This document shows, in pieces, positions 42,690 through 53,039 of a DNA stretch of 64,000 nt. The translations under genes were made by a program, and so were the position numbers. The DNA is from Triatoma infestans (lineage: Eukaryota; Arthropoda; Insecta; Hemiptera; Reduviidae): positions 1-64,000 of the forward strand of contig JAAEAF010006874.1 of assembly GCA_011037195.1 (NCBI GenBank). Reading direction: 5' to 3'. The notes under the pieces were generated by a model, which saw only the letters and a list, made by a program, of their open reading frames with translations, ran no database searches and was not told the DNA's origin. Positions within the stretch are counted from its first letter, which is position 1. The number at the start of each line of letters is the position of its first letter.

Positions 42690-43525
42690 GTTGAGTTCAG
42701 TAATAGCTAGATGGCAAAACAAGAACAGCATGTCCAATCTCAGCTATTTGTAAACATTCTTCTCGTGATAAACCTTTCCGCTACGGTAGTGTCGGGGAGT
42801 TTTAAGGACCGTACCGACCCTTATAGGTATACCAGTCCCCCCCGTTGCAAGCAACAGGGTCGTTTTACAAGGCAAGGATGTCACCACCATGGAGAGGCCT
42901 GTTAGTGCAGTACCTTACCATGGCAGATGTGCCGAACCCAGGCATTCCCCCCGCTTGACCCATTTAAGGGCAGCATGAGATACGCTCAACTAGCGCGCAA
43001 AGTGATCCCACAATGTGGTCACACCCCACTCCCAGAAGCTAGGGGAAGGCATTCCCTAGCAGGCTCGCTCTGGTAAACCGCGCACACCCAGCAAATGCGC
43101 TTCCAGCTACAGGCTTGCACCGCGGTTTAATTTATGTCGCGAGTCTCCTCCCGCTCAACTCATGACCTCGATTATTGGAGTTTTGGTTAAAACACGGTCA
43201 CAACGAATCCAACCTCAATTGCAAGCAATTGGCTTGGAATATAGCTTGGACCTGTAGTTCACGTAATCTAACAAGCTTAGCGTGACTGATCGCACGCCCG
43301 ATGGATCGTGCCATCTACTGTTTCCTGTCCATTGCCTCAAGTATAGGGGTGCAGTAACCCAGGACACTTACAGGCAAACCTGCAAGGGGAAAGGATCAGG
43401 ATAGGATTGGTCGGGGTGAAGGAATTCCCCAAGCTGGTGAGCCAGAGGCTGATTGCACCCCGAAGTGTGGGCGATGGTGACGCCGCATACTCATGCCCTA
43501 AGCTATTTGTGAACAGTCATTTGTA
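42690..43525. other. GC-rich block of unknown nature
   Basis: About 830 bp clearly richer in G+C than the surroundings (around half by eye). It lacks homopolymer runs and copies of any other repeat in the window. Landmarks: GGTAGTGTCGGGGAGTTTTA, AAGGATGTCACCACCATGGA, CATTTAAGGGCAGCATGAGA, GGGGAAGGCATTCCCTAGCA, TGATCGCACGCCCGATGGAT, GGGTGAAGGAATTCCCCAAG. No frame longer than about 65 codons is open. It could be the 5' UTR of a LINE or another repeat, which often are GC-rich, or a structured non-coding RNA region. I do not recognise it. Confidence 0.5.
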
Positions 43526-43557
43526 ATGTTAACCATTTTCAGTGTTCTCTACCATTA

Positions 43558-43648
43558 AGAGAGGGGGTCAATATTTAACCGTTTCCCCCCGCCGAGGGTG
43601 GTGGGGAGGAGGGAGGAGAGGGGTCAATATTTAACCGTTTCTTCTCAA
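43558..43648 (+). repeat. Direct repeat of about 26 bp
   Basis: GAGGGGGTCAATATTTAACC with GTTTCCCC at 43561 and GAGGGGTCAATATTTAACCG with TTTCTTC at 43618, separated by a G-rich stretch. Confidence 0.7.
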
Positions 43649-43743
43649 CCATCTCTTGATTGTACATGCATTATGCTTGTGTAAATTGATGATACGTATT
43701 TCTTGACCAACTCTGGAGGATATGTAAATATTTTTTATTTTTT

Positions 43744-43985
43744 TTTTGCGCTTTGACTACGATGGTCATTAGCGCTTCTAACTGTTTTATTTCTTTCTAA
43801 TTCCTGGGCCACTCGAGCTGGGATGGCACATGCTAACCTGTATGGCTTCCACACACACAGTGTCTTGCTCAGCAAGGCAGGGAGGAGCCACAGGTTTTTG
43901 AGATACTTACCCACACATCCCCTCTTATATCATTGATCCAGTCGACGAGGAGGAGTGTGGGATATTGTTTGTGCCATCCCTTAAA
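43744..43985 (-). mobile_element. Interspersed repeat V, copy 1 (SINE-like)
   Basis: Aligns along about 240 bp with 49555-49803. The minus strand starts AAGGGATGGCACAAACAATA, has CACACTCCTCCTCGTCGACT, GGGATGTGTGGGTAAGTATC and GTGCCATCCCAGCTCGAGTG, and ends with GCGCTAATGACCATCGTAGT, CAAAGCGC and poly(A). The 3' end resembles that of the S-family SINEs (GCGCTAATAACCATAGATGT). No box A or box B is evident, so it is probably a LINE-mobilised repeat of unknown origin. Confidence 0.6.

Positions 43986-43986
<1 letters not shown>

Positions 43987-44016
<30 letters not shown>
43987..44016. repeat. (ATT)n microsatellite
   Basis: About nine ATT repeats at the upstream end of repeat V. Confidence 0.85.
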
Positions 44017-44489
44017 TTTCCTTGCTTGTTTTTTTTTTTTTACTTGACATATAATTTTCTTTCAGCCTGAAGGAGTAATTTTTTCTGATTGCCAATAAGT
44101 GCTATTATTTTATAGCGTGAACTGGGTTTGGCAATGTCAATAATGCCTTCAATCAAAAATAATATTAATAATTCTCTTTATTATATATATCAATTAAGAT
44201 AATTGTCATTTTCATTAAATAATTCTTATTTACATTAAAAATAAAACAATTTCATATTATAATAACAGTAATTTTAATAATTTCATATTTCAAATTTAAT
44301 TGTTGTCGATCAGTCGGAAATTTTAACGTGATTTTATTTGACCTTGTATAATTTCATTGGAATCTTTAATTAAAAGTAATTAGTAATAAATGTATCAAAA
44401 TTTCCTGATTATAAAAAATAAATTTTTTTATTTTTGAAGTTAAAATTGTTTATTTTTGGAATACTAATATTTGTATTTATTTTTTTAAC

Positions 44490-44740
44490 TTCTGTAAAAA
44501 GGAAGTATTACGAACGTCAAAATTGAGCTTTCTCCGAAAGTACGTTTTGTTACAGGTTTTTTGAATAAACAAAAATGTTTTTAGCGAATGATTTGTTGTA
44601 AATGTTTTTGTATTTTTGTTAGAAAGTTTAATTCAAAAAATAATCGCCAAAAACTTGAAACTTTATTTTATTTAATTTAGGGAATTACTAGGTAATCAGG
44701 TCGAAAGATTAAGTTAAAAAATCGATCAACCAGTATGATT
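44490..44740 (-). repeat. TCTGG-family relic, right half
   Basis: GTAAAAAGGAAGTATTACGA, TCTCCGAAAGTACGTTTTG, AATGTTTTTAGCGAATGATT and TCGATCAACCAGTATGATTT follow the family order in minus orientation with heavy divergence. Confidence 0.45.
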
Positions 44741-44814
44741 TTCCTGAGTTACTTCGCAAAAGGCTGCTTAGTTGCCTGAGTTGCGATACGCAAAAGGCTG
44801 CTTAAAAATTTTCT

Positions 44815-44945
44815 TCAGACGAGTTGTTTATACGGCAATGGCCAGAGATGTTTTTAAAGAAAAATGAATTCTTTGTTGCTCTGCGTTTCGGGTACCATTG
44901 TGACCTTCTTCAGGAGCTTTGCAAAATCTGTAGCGAAGGAGAGGG
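44815..44945 (+). repeat. Interspersed repeat X, copy 1
   Basis: GTTTATACGGCAATGGCCAG, TTCTTTGTTGCTCTGCGTTT and TTCTTCAGGAGC align with the reverse complement of 46912-47035 (GTTTGTACGGCAATGGCCAG, TTCTTTGTTGCTCTACACTT, CCGAGCTCC). Confidence 0.5.
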
Positions 44946-45144
44946 GGGTGTACGTTGAAATTTTCAATACATCACAGCTCTTTTAATATCAGAAAAGTTG
45001 TAAGGACATCATTTTGTCATTTTAGTGATAAGCGCACGTCTAAGCACAAATAAAATAAAGTTGCTGCAACCGTAGCAAGAATTTCTATGTAGCGAGAAGG
45101 TAGTGCAATTTTTATATGTAATTTATAAATATAATTCCATTGAA

Positions 45145-45199
45145 GTGCACTGAGAGAAGCTCCGGGCGCCAATGGCCATAGATGTTTACACGCCTTAAA
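45145..45199 (+). mobile_element. SINE S4a, 3' end only
   Basis: AGTGCACTGAGAGAAGCTCC, GGGCGCCAATGGCCATAGAT, GTTTACACGCCTTAAATAAA. Only the last 55 bp of the S-family SINE is present, passing into (AAT)n. Confidence 0.75.
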
Positions 45200-45203
45200 T
45201 AAA

Positions 45204-45261
<58 letters not shown>
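45200..45261. repeat. (AAT)n microsatellite
   Basis: About 20 AAT repeats lying between a SINE tail and a SINE head. Probably an expanded SINE tail. Confidence 0.85.
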
Positions 45262-45345
45262 GAGGAGGGATTAGCCAAGTGGCTAGCGCTTTGGACTCCC
45301 ACGCGGAGGTCCTGGGTTCGAGTCCAGTGCTACCCTTAGTGTTAA
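45262..45345 (+). mobile_element. SINE S4b, tRNA-like head only
   Basis: GAGGAGGGATTAGCCAAGTG (box A with TAGCCAAGTGG), GGTTCGAGTCC (box B) and GCTACCCTTAG, then unrelated DNA. This is the 5' 80 bp of an S-type SINE. Confidence 0.75.
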
Positions 45346-45487
45346 GGCCACATATAAGAATAGTAAATAATAATAGTAAACTTAAAAATGATTGTCAACA
45401 AAATTAAAAATTAAAAATTCTCTAAAAATGTAAACTTTGTACTGTTCACCACGGTAGTCTTCAGTAGTCGCTTAGAGCTTGCCCAGG

Positions 45488-45517
<30 letters not shown>
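45488..45517. repeat. (AC)n microsatellite
   Basis: About 14 AC repeats after CCCAGGGC. Confidence 0.85.
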
Positions 45518-45519
<2 letters not shown>

Positions 45520-45520
<1 letters not shown>

Positions 45521-46340
45521 TACACCGTTGTTATCTAGTCAAGTTATTCCATTCAACTTCTTCAATTCACTTAAGTTATTTCCTTTTATTTTTCTCCACA
45601 TTGGAGCACGCTATAGCATTCTTCATTTCATGCAGATGCTTTTCACATCAAGAAGAAGAAAACTGAACAGGTGACAGAAAAACGTACAAGTATTTTTTTT
45701 CCGCATGCACAACTCTACCAATAGATGGCAGGCCACTCGACGCTTCAATAACTAGGAAAATTAGTAAGTAGGAAGTATGTATACAGGCAGGTTCAAGACC
45801 CACCGCTGTAGAAGTTTTTTTTTTTTTTACCTTTTATAAATTCACGTCTCTAATTTATAATACATTGCATTATCTGTAAACATACAATTTTACATTTAAA
45901 ATTATAATTAATAATTTAAATTCATTTCAATTTTTTTAACGTGTTCTGTTTATTTTCGTTAAAAATCATTTTTTTTATATTCATTTATTAAGTTAACTTT
46001 TAGTTCTGCTAGCGTATAAAACATTTATTATAAACAGAACGATTAATTTAATTATTGTTCTATAGAACTTTACTAATAATTTATTGTAATATTTCAAAAT
46101 AAGTGGCCACTTTCCTTTACTTCATTTAAATTCATTCATTTTATATTACACAGAAATATTATTTATTTTTTTTCTTATTACTTTTTTGTTGTTATTCCAA
46201 GAAATAAATTTTAATTTTGTTTTTCAACAGTAAACGATTTTCTTGTTATTTTATAAACATTCATCAATCTCTTTGTAGCTTTAAAGGTTGGTTATTGCAG
46301 TTCTTGCTGTCCCTCTCACCTTACTTCATACTACATTCAA
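45520..46340. other. AT-rich spacer
   Basis: No gene recognised. Confidence 0.4.
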
Positions 46341-46356
46341 TAGAAATACAAGAAGT

Positions 46357-46407
46357 GTACGGCGAAATAGGAAAGGCCTATACGGACCTCTATCCGCCGT
46401 ACAACAC
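46357..46407. repeat. Small hairpin fused to SINE S5
   Basis: TGTACGGCGAAATAG and CTATCCGCCGTACA form inverted arms around about 22 bp. They stand where the tRNA-like head of SINE S5 should be. Confidence 0.55.
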
Positions 46408-46410
46408 TTA

Positions 46411-46575
46411 GATTTTTTCTTTCCTAGGGGCCACTACAGCTCACTGTGCGGCGATGGACATTGTTGTCTATAACGAGAGAACACTGTCCGGAGGCCGGCA
46501 GTGCACTGAGAACGCTTAGGGCGTTAATGCCCTTAGATGTTAACGCGCCTTAAATAAAAATAAAACTAATGATAA
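46411..46575 (+). mobile_element. SINE S5, headless
   Basis: CTTAGATTTTTTCTTTCCTA, GGGGCCACTACAGCTCACTG, GCGATGGACATTGTTGTCTA, ACACTGTCCGGAGGCCGGCA, GTGCACTGAGAACGCTTAGG, GATGTTAACGCGCCTTAAAT. The body and 3' end of the S family without the tRNA-like head. Confidence 0.8.
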
Positions 46576-46647
46576 CATTCAATGTAAAAGTGATTGATTT
46601 TTTTTTTTTTTTTAGCAAATTTGGCAAAAAAAATCGCTAAAAAAACA

Positions 46648-46765
46648 AAACTACTTCCGGTTAACGGATTCGGTCACAGTTTATTGGTTATTAAAAGGCC
46701 AAAAGAAACATATTAGTTAAACTTCCTGCTTTTTATTTTATTTTATTGTTAATTACGTTTTTAAC

Positions 46766-46809
<44 letters not shown>

Positions 46810-46911
46810 GTCATAATTCTAAATAAATATATTTCCCCTTTGGAAAGTCAAGTTTCGAAAACGTGACACTTCCTTTCATAAAACTGTCTAAAGATAAATT
46901 TGGTTAAACGA
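46648..46911 (+). repeat. Interspersed repeat Z, copy 2
   Basis: CTACTTCCGGTTAACGGATT, CACAGTTTATTGGTTATTA, TTTCGAAAACGTGACACTTC. Partner of 8330-8590. It carries a perfect (AC)n tract at about 46769-46805 at the position of a short ACACACT in the other copy, showing in-place microsatellite expansion. Confidence 0.65.
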
Positions 46912-47035
46912 TCAATGTTCCTTAAGGAGCTCGGGTAGAAGCGCCTTGCCAGTGCCTGAAGTGTAGAGCAACAAAGAATACTTTATTCTTTTAAATCTCC
47001 TCTGGCCATTGCCGTACAAACATCTCATTATAATT
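46912..47035 (-). repeat. Interspersed repeat X, copy 2
   Basis: Inverted partner of 44815-44945. The 67-codon minus-strand frame over it is therefore repeat sequence and not a gene. Confidence 0.5.
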
Positions 47036-47429
47036 TTAAGACCTAACGATGTGAATACCATTTTCTTTAAACTTTTACACAATCTGGACACAATTCTAGG
47101 GAGAGCTACCACCACTCACTTGTTGAGAATCATTTTTCTAGGTAAATTCATTTTCTGAGCAATCTAAAGGACGGCAATACAAACATTGCAAACATGAAAG
47201 CGCGAGTGTTCGTTTTGAATGCTTGGCTAGTAAGAGTGATCCATTTTTCTGCGACAACTACTAGCTGAATATGATGAAATTGCTTTCAAAACGAACATGA
47301 CGTGACTAGCACTGACTTATAACGAAACAATCAAAGAATAAGTTGATGGGAGCGCGACTGATGTTTTGTTAACAGGCCAGTAGCCACCTGTTGGCTAATC
47401 ACTTATAAGTTATTTCATTTTAATATACG

Positions 47430-47640
47430 ATTCCACTACTTCATCTGGTTTCGAGAAATTCGCTTCAGTAGTTTATATAAAGCATTTTTTCGGAGAAAAT
47501 TAATTGAAAAATATCGGTCAACCGATATCGGTCCGATTTTACCAATTTGGATTTTCAAGGTTTTTCCCAATTTTCTTGAAAATGATTCTAACGATTTCCT
47601 GTCAAAACTTAGGTTTATAATTATATTAAAACTTTTAAAC
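47430..47640 (-). repeat. TCTGG-family relic
   Basis: TTTTTCGGAGAAAATTAATT, GTCAACCGATATCGG and TTTCTTGAAAATGATTCTAA correspond loosely to the inner unit in minus orientation. Weak. Confidence 0.3.
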
Positions 47641-48780
47641 ATAGAATTGTTATCCCTTGAAATTTAGTTCTGTTTACTTGTTCTGATTTAACTAAGCTTT
47701 TTTTTTTTGTTTTGTTATTCTAAGCAGAGGTAGGTTATTTACGAATAATACTGTTTGGTTTTAGCATTCTGTCCATTGAAACAGTCGCTAATTGTGTATT
47801 AATTAAGTACAAAACTAGTTTAAGAATGCAGTTATTGATTTATGTGTAATATTACGAAACAGATACTGAGAATAGGAATTTATCGTTAATTTTTTTTTTT
47901 TTTGTTCCAAAGAAATATTTCTAGAAAAGTAGAATTAAATCAAAATTAAGTGTTATTTGAATAATATGAAATAGATTCTGACATGCCAATTCTTCAGAGC
48001 AAAAGTGATATATAAATTATATATTAAAGCAATTAAAATTTGCCAGTCAATGAAAAAAATGTACGTCACTTTTAGCTACTCTAATGAAAAATAAACATCA
48101 AACTCACAATATAAAATTGTTATCTCACCTTACGTAAATTATTTACCTGCCAAAAAAAAGGGGGGGGGAGTAAATAATAATTAATAACAATATTAAGTGC
48201 CAAATAATTAAATGTGCCACTTCATTGACCTGACAGTGAAATTTGATAATATCAAGGAGACTACATGTTTGACGTCAGTTTGTAGACGAAAAATAAAATA
48301 CTTTAATTAAATGTTTAAATCACTCTTAATTAGTACATATTGAATAAAAAAAATATTGGTATAAGGGCCCTCCATTATTAAGGAAACTTTCTATCTTTTA
48401 ATAATCTTCATTTAATTTGATTTAATTTGATATAAGATATTTAATTAGCATACTATTACATTAATTTACTTTGTGATGTAATAATACTACTTGAACAAGA
48501 GTGTAATTGTAACACTTTTTAAAAACTCTAGTTCAGGGTTGTCCACATTAACGAAACCAGGTAAAGAGAATTAATAAAGTCACTTAAATATTATATTTTT
48601 TCTGCAACCAATTAAAAAAAAAAAAGACTGTAAAAAAATTGTGGGGGTGGAGGGTCTGGTGAAAATAGTAATAGAGTAAATTTGTACTAAAAGGGGAAGG
48701 TCAAACTTTTAGATTGTTTATTATTGAACATTCAGTTAGTGTTGATATTATAATATTACGTTTTCTAATATAATGGGTTT
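47641..48780. other. AT-rich spacer
   Basis: No gene recognised. Confidence 0.4.
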
Positions 48781-48786
48781 AGGCCT

Positions 48787-49085
48787 CCTGGGAGAGCGAT
48801 CAGCGGGGTCGATGGACTGCCAAACTAATCAGGGGAGTTAAAGAATGGGTGAGAAGACCGCATGGAGAGGTAGACTTCTACCTCACCCAACTTCTGAGCG
48901 GGCACGGGTATTTCAGGGCGTACCTGAAGAGGATGGGGAAGGCTGAGGAGGACGAGTGCCTCTACTGCCCGGGAAGCAGAGATGATGCCTCGCACACCTT
49001 TTTTTGCGTGTGACCGATGGCAGCGTCTGAGGAGGGACTTGGAGGCGGTGATTGGGCGGCAGACTCCAGACTCTGCATAATATAG
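48787..49085 (+). pseudogene. R1-like LINE ORF2 C-terminal fragment
   Basis: Plus-strand frame: SDQRGRWTAKLIRGVKEWVR, RPHGEVDFYLTQLLSGHGYF, RAYLKRMGKAEEDECLYCPG and SRDDASHTFF. After a 1-nt shift in a run of seven T (about 48999-49005), CDRWQRLRRDLEAVIG then QTPDSA and a stop. 'RGRWT..LI..+..W+.R.HGEV.F.LTQ.L+GHG.FR.YL...G' followed by C..C...H..C is the conserved C-terminal end of R1-type ORF2. No upstream RT. One frameshift, otherwise well preserved, so fairly young. Confidence 0.8.
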
Positions 49086-49089
49086 AAGC

Positions 49090-49550
49090 AACACTGACTG
49101 CTTGGATTTTACACTAAAATATATAGAATGATAGTGAGAGGTAAAGAGAAAGGTTGATGACGCGTAGTGACTGCTGTATGAACTCTGCTACAAGACTAGA
49201 ATCTCTCCTGTCGGTGTATTTAAGCAGTTTCTCCCACTCTAGTCTGGCCTAAATTTGTGAGCCTAAACTTGAAGACTAAACAAAATATCTAGTAAGAATT
49301 GTTAAGTTTGAAGAAAATTAGTCATTGCAAGTTTAGTCAATCAATTAGTCAATTAGTATAAATTGCAGCAAGTGAAAGAGCCCTAGCAGTTAGTTAAAGA
49401 AGAGGAATTGAGGGGATAAGCTCGACAAAATAAAAGGACGACGTTTTCTAATGAGAAATATAGTATTTTCATCCTTAAGAAGCGGAAATACTCTGCCATC
49501 CTAATCTGTCATGTCGCTCCGCTTCTTACGCTGCTACATTCACCATACGA
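49090..49550. other. Spacer or LINE 3' UTR
   Basis: Downstream of the R1-like fragment. It may be its 3' UTR, but no tail is seen. TCAATTAGTCAATTAGT near 49340 is a short direct repeat. Confidence 0.35.
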
Positions 49551-49554
49551 ATTG

Positions 49555-49803
49555 TTTTTTTGTTTTTTTTGGCGCATCGACTGCCTTGGCTATTGCGCCT
49601 CTTAAACATTACTTCTCTTTCGATCCGTGGCCACACGAGCTGTGGGATGGCACATGTTAATCTTATTTGGCATCCACCACAGTACTTTACACAGCAAGGT
49701 AGGGTGGAGCACTAGATTAAGGCGATTCTTTCCACACATCCCCCCTCTTATACCATCAATCTAATCGACGAGGTGGAGTGTGGAATCTTGTTTGTGCCAT
49801 CCC
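49555..49803 (-). mobile_element. Interspersed repeat V, copy 2 (SINE-like)
   Basis: Minus strand: AAGGGATGGCACAAACAAGA, CACACTCCACCTCGTCGATT, GGATGTGTGGAAAGAATC, TGTGCCATCCCACAGCTCGT, GGCGCAATAGCCAAGGCAGT, CGATGCGCC and poly(A) (poly-T at 49556). Partner of 43744-43985. Confidence 0.65.
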
Positions 49804-50084
49804 TTATCCTACTAAACTCCGTATATTTATGCAAAACCAAAAACATTTTTATTTTTTTTATTTTATTGAATTAGACACATAGTATATCAACTTAGTATAT
49901 TAGGAGGCTATTTAATGTATAAGATATTTGGGTGTGCAGTACTTTTAACAAATATTCCTGCACTCCCTTAATGGGCTTATCCTTCAATAAACTAAACCTA
50001 ATTGGGGTGAAATATTTTTATAAATTTTCTTTCAACCCCAAGATGCAACCTATTCTAATCATTCACTCCAACATTCTCGCCAAT

Positions 50085-50166
50085 AAATACATTCAAGCTA
50101 ATAAATACATTCAAGCTAATAAATACATCCATACTAGTAAATACATTCTCACTAGTAAATACATGT
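50085..50166 (+). repeat. Short tandem repeat, 18-bp unit
   Basis: About five units of AATAAATACATTCAAGCT, drifting to AGTAAATACATTCTCACT. A frame through it encodes repeated ANKYIQ/TSKYI, with no sign of being a real protein. Confidence 0.7.
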
Positions 50167-50404
50167 ATAAATGGTTAAGTTTTTGCCAATAATATATACC
50201 TTTATATCAATATACCAGTGAGCATGAGCGTAGTTTAACTAACTATTATCTCACAAAAATTACCATTAAAACAACCCGCTCTAAATTTGTGTTAAAAAAA
50301 AAATTCTCCATTATAATTATACTTGTACATTATCAGCAGTAAGAGAAAGTCCTGTGTGTAACCAGATTTATTTTCTTTCTATGCCTCTAACAAAGTTTTT
50401 TCAG

Positions 50405-51009
50405 AGAAATGCATCACCTTTGACGTGGAAACAACCCAAAAAGTTCTTCACAACCATCGACGCAACGATCTTTCAATTCAGCAGCCAGCTGACGTGGCAC
50501 CCATCGTGCAGGCACTTTATTGACTTGCAGCACATTATGGACAATATTCTCCGTTGAATCATAACTAATGTCCAAAATTTTGGCTACTTTGTTTAGAGTT
50601 ATATGCCAGGTTTTCCTGTACAAGCTCTCTTTCACTGACGCAATGTTTTCGTCTGTCACTACGGATGAGCTTGTCCATGTTCGTTTGGCATCCTCCACAG
50701 AAGTTACGCCGCTTTTAAACTTTCTACACCACTCGTACACTTGGGTGCAAGGATGAATTTCAATTGGTTTGACACCTTCACTACTCAAAAAAAAAATGCT
50801 GCTTTAACGCGGTGCATGTTGATAGTGGGGGACAAGCCATCTTGTTACTGATGCTACTGCCTTCTTCTGTGTTCTAGCATCACTCTACCAACTATAGGTC
50901 ATTTTTTTTGTGTAACTCAAGGAACACTATTTGGCCACATACCAAATCAATCGTACAACTTTTTAGAATTTCATTGCACTTTTTTAAGGTTTTCATTTCA
51001 TACACCTCG
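50405..51009 (-). mobile_element. Mariner 3, 5' half only
   Basis: The end at 51009 reads, on the minus strand, CGAGGTGTATGAAATGAAAA next to TA (51010-51011), a mariner-type terminus. The other end breaks off near 50405 inside the transposase gene. It is a different subfamily from mariners 1 and 2. Confidence 0.75.
50414..50790 (-). pseudogene. Mariner transposase DNA-binding region fragment
   Basis: The minus-strand frame encodes the helix-turn-helix part of a mariner transposase: EIHPCTQVYEWCRKFKSGVT, SVEDAKRTWTSSSVVTDENI, ASVKESLYRKTWHITLNKVA, KILDISYDSTENIVHNVLQV and KVPARWVPRQLAAELKDRCV. The ARWVPRQL motif before the catalytic domain is present, but the sequence ends a few residues later, so all catalytic aspartates are missing. 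About 120 of about 345 residues remain. Confidence 0.85.
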
Positions 51010-51011
51010 TA

Positions 51012-51900
51012 TACACACATTTATTTTTGCTTCTGTTCAGTTCACATAAGCTGAAAAAAATACAGGCAGCAGAACGCCTATTTTTTTACCACTCACCCCT
51101 CTCACACCTTAGTAAAACACAATAAAACGAAGTCTACTAAGTTCTACGTGATTACTAAGAACCTAACTTCTTCGTGGATCCGGTAATCTGTCTCGTAGAG
51201 TATTTCTTCACAAAATTGAGTGAAGTTGCGTTGGCCAAACCACAATTATTAGGACAAACTGTGCTACTGATAAGGCTGTCGCAAGTTTACTAGAGTGGTA
51301 AAGTCATTCAAAACCTAGTCTAAGTGACATAACCGCGTAACTGAAACCATGAAATCAGACGACAACCGATACAGAGTTCAAAGCTCCCAAATGAGACTGG
51401 TGAGTTACATTATGTGTGAGAAAATGTAGCATGCTTGAATATATTGCTCAATTTATACACAGAAAGGTTGTTGTGATTGTGGTCTTTAAATACAGTAAGA
51501 TAATTATTATTATTATTTTTTTATTATTATTATTATTAGTGTATTTATTTGAGATATATTTTTTTGGTAAATATATATATGCTATTTATAAAAAAACAAA
51601 AAAAAAAAACAAATACATTTTTTCAGAGAATTGTTAATATTTTAATATTATAAATACCGTTATATTTTTATAGCAGGTAATTACAAAAAATAGCTTCTAA
51701 GAAAACTCATATAGATAAATATTTCGCAAACATATGTAACATAATAAACAAATGCAGGTCATACCGCTATATAACACAGTAAGTGGTGGTAATAAATTTC
51801 ATTCCATGTTAATTATTCTTGCAACTACTTTTCTCTTCATAGTAGTTCTATAATATTTTCATTTTTTTTGGTTATTCTATTGTCGTCAAAAAAAAAAAAA
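51012..51900. other. AT-rich spacer
   Basis: No gene recognised. Imperfect (ATT)n at 51504-51539. Confidence 0.4.
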
Positions 51901-51901
51901 A

Positions 51902-53014
51902 TCTGGTGTGAAACACTCACACAAATTTCTCTTACTCCAGTACTCAAAATTATAATTGACAAATTTTATAGTTAGTGTACCAAATTTAATGAAATTCGTC
52001 GAAAAGTGAAAACACTGTCCAGTAAAACTGTCCGGTTTACTAATTTCCTTGAAACTCGGAATTTGGGTCATATATTAATTTCTAGTTATTTCAATTTGGA
52101 TGACAGAATTGTATAATCAACTGTGATAGCATTTTAAAGAAAAACATAACCCCCCTCCCCCAAAAGTCCCCTTAAATGAATTTATCAGGGGAAAAGTTTC
52201 AAATAAAAGTTGTAGCTCTTTATATGTATAGTTAACAACGCTGGTTTAAAGAAAATCGTTGGAGCCATTTTCGAGAAAATACCAGAAAACTGAAAATTAT
52301 ATTTCAGTAAAAACGCACTTCCGGTTATCTATTTTTTTTCAAACTCGGAATTTCAACAACATATTTAATTCTAATTAACATTATTTAGATGACAGAATTG
52401 TCTAATATACTGAAACAGCAGTTAAGATGAAAACCTAACCCCACCCCTCCCCCAGAAGTGCCCTTAAATCAATTTTCCCAGAGAAATGTTTCAAATAAAA
52501 GTTGTAGTTCCTTGTATATGTAGTTGATGTGATAAGTTTAAAGAAAATCCTTGGAGCCATTTTTGANNNNNNNNNNNNNNNNNNNNNNNNNNNNNNNNNN
52601 NNNNNNNNNNNNNNNNNNNNNNNNNNNNNNNNNNNNNNNNNNNNNNNNNNNNNNNNNNNNNNNNNNNNNNNNNNNNNNNNNNNNNNNNNNNNNNNNNNNN
52701 NNNNNNNNNNNNNNNNNNNNNNNNNNNNNNNNNNNNNNNNNNNNNNNNNNNNNNNNNNNNNNNNNNNNNNNNNNNNNNNNNNNNNNNNNNNNNNNNNNNN
52801 NNNNNNNNNNNNNNNNNNNNNNNNNNNNNNNNNNNNNNNNNNNNNNNNNNNNNNNNNNNNNNNNNNNNNNNNNNNNNNNNNNNNNNNNNNNNNNNNNNNN
52901 NNNNNNNNNNNNNNNNNNNNNNNNNNNNNNNNNNNNNNNNNNNNNNNNNNNNNNNNNNNNNNNNNNNNNNNNNNACAATACTTCCTCTTACTAGGAGTAA
53001 GAGAAAGTAAAAAT
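51902..53014 (+). mobile_element. TCTGG-family element, copy O (contains assembly gap)
   Basis: Left end TCTGGTGTGAAACACTCACA, ACAAATTTCTCTTACTCCAG. Unit boxes TGTCCGGTTTACTAATTTCC (52029) and ACTTCCGGTTATCTATTTTT (52318). 408 N at 52567-52974. The right end reappears as ACAATACTTCCTCTTACTAG, GAGTAAGAGAAAGTAAAAA. The missing part would be the (AC)n module. Confidence 0.9.
52567..52974. other. Assembly gap (408 N)
   Basis: A run of N within TCTGG copy O; any reading frame across it is meaningless. Confidence 1.
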
Positions 53015-53039
53015 GTATTACGATCATTACGCAGTTACG

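Noticed and set aside
46912..47115. Small minus-strand gene of 67 codons
   Set aside because: Most of the sequence is repeated, inverted, at 44815-44945 without an open frame.
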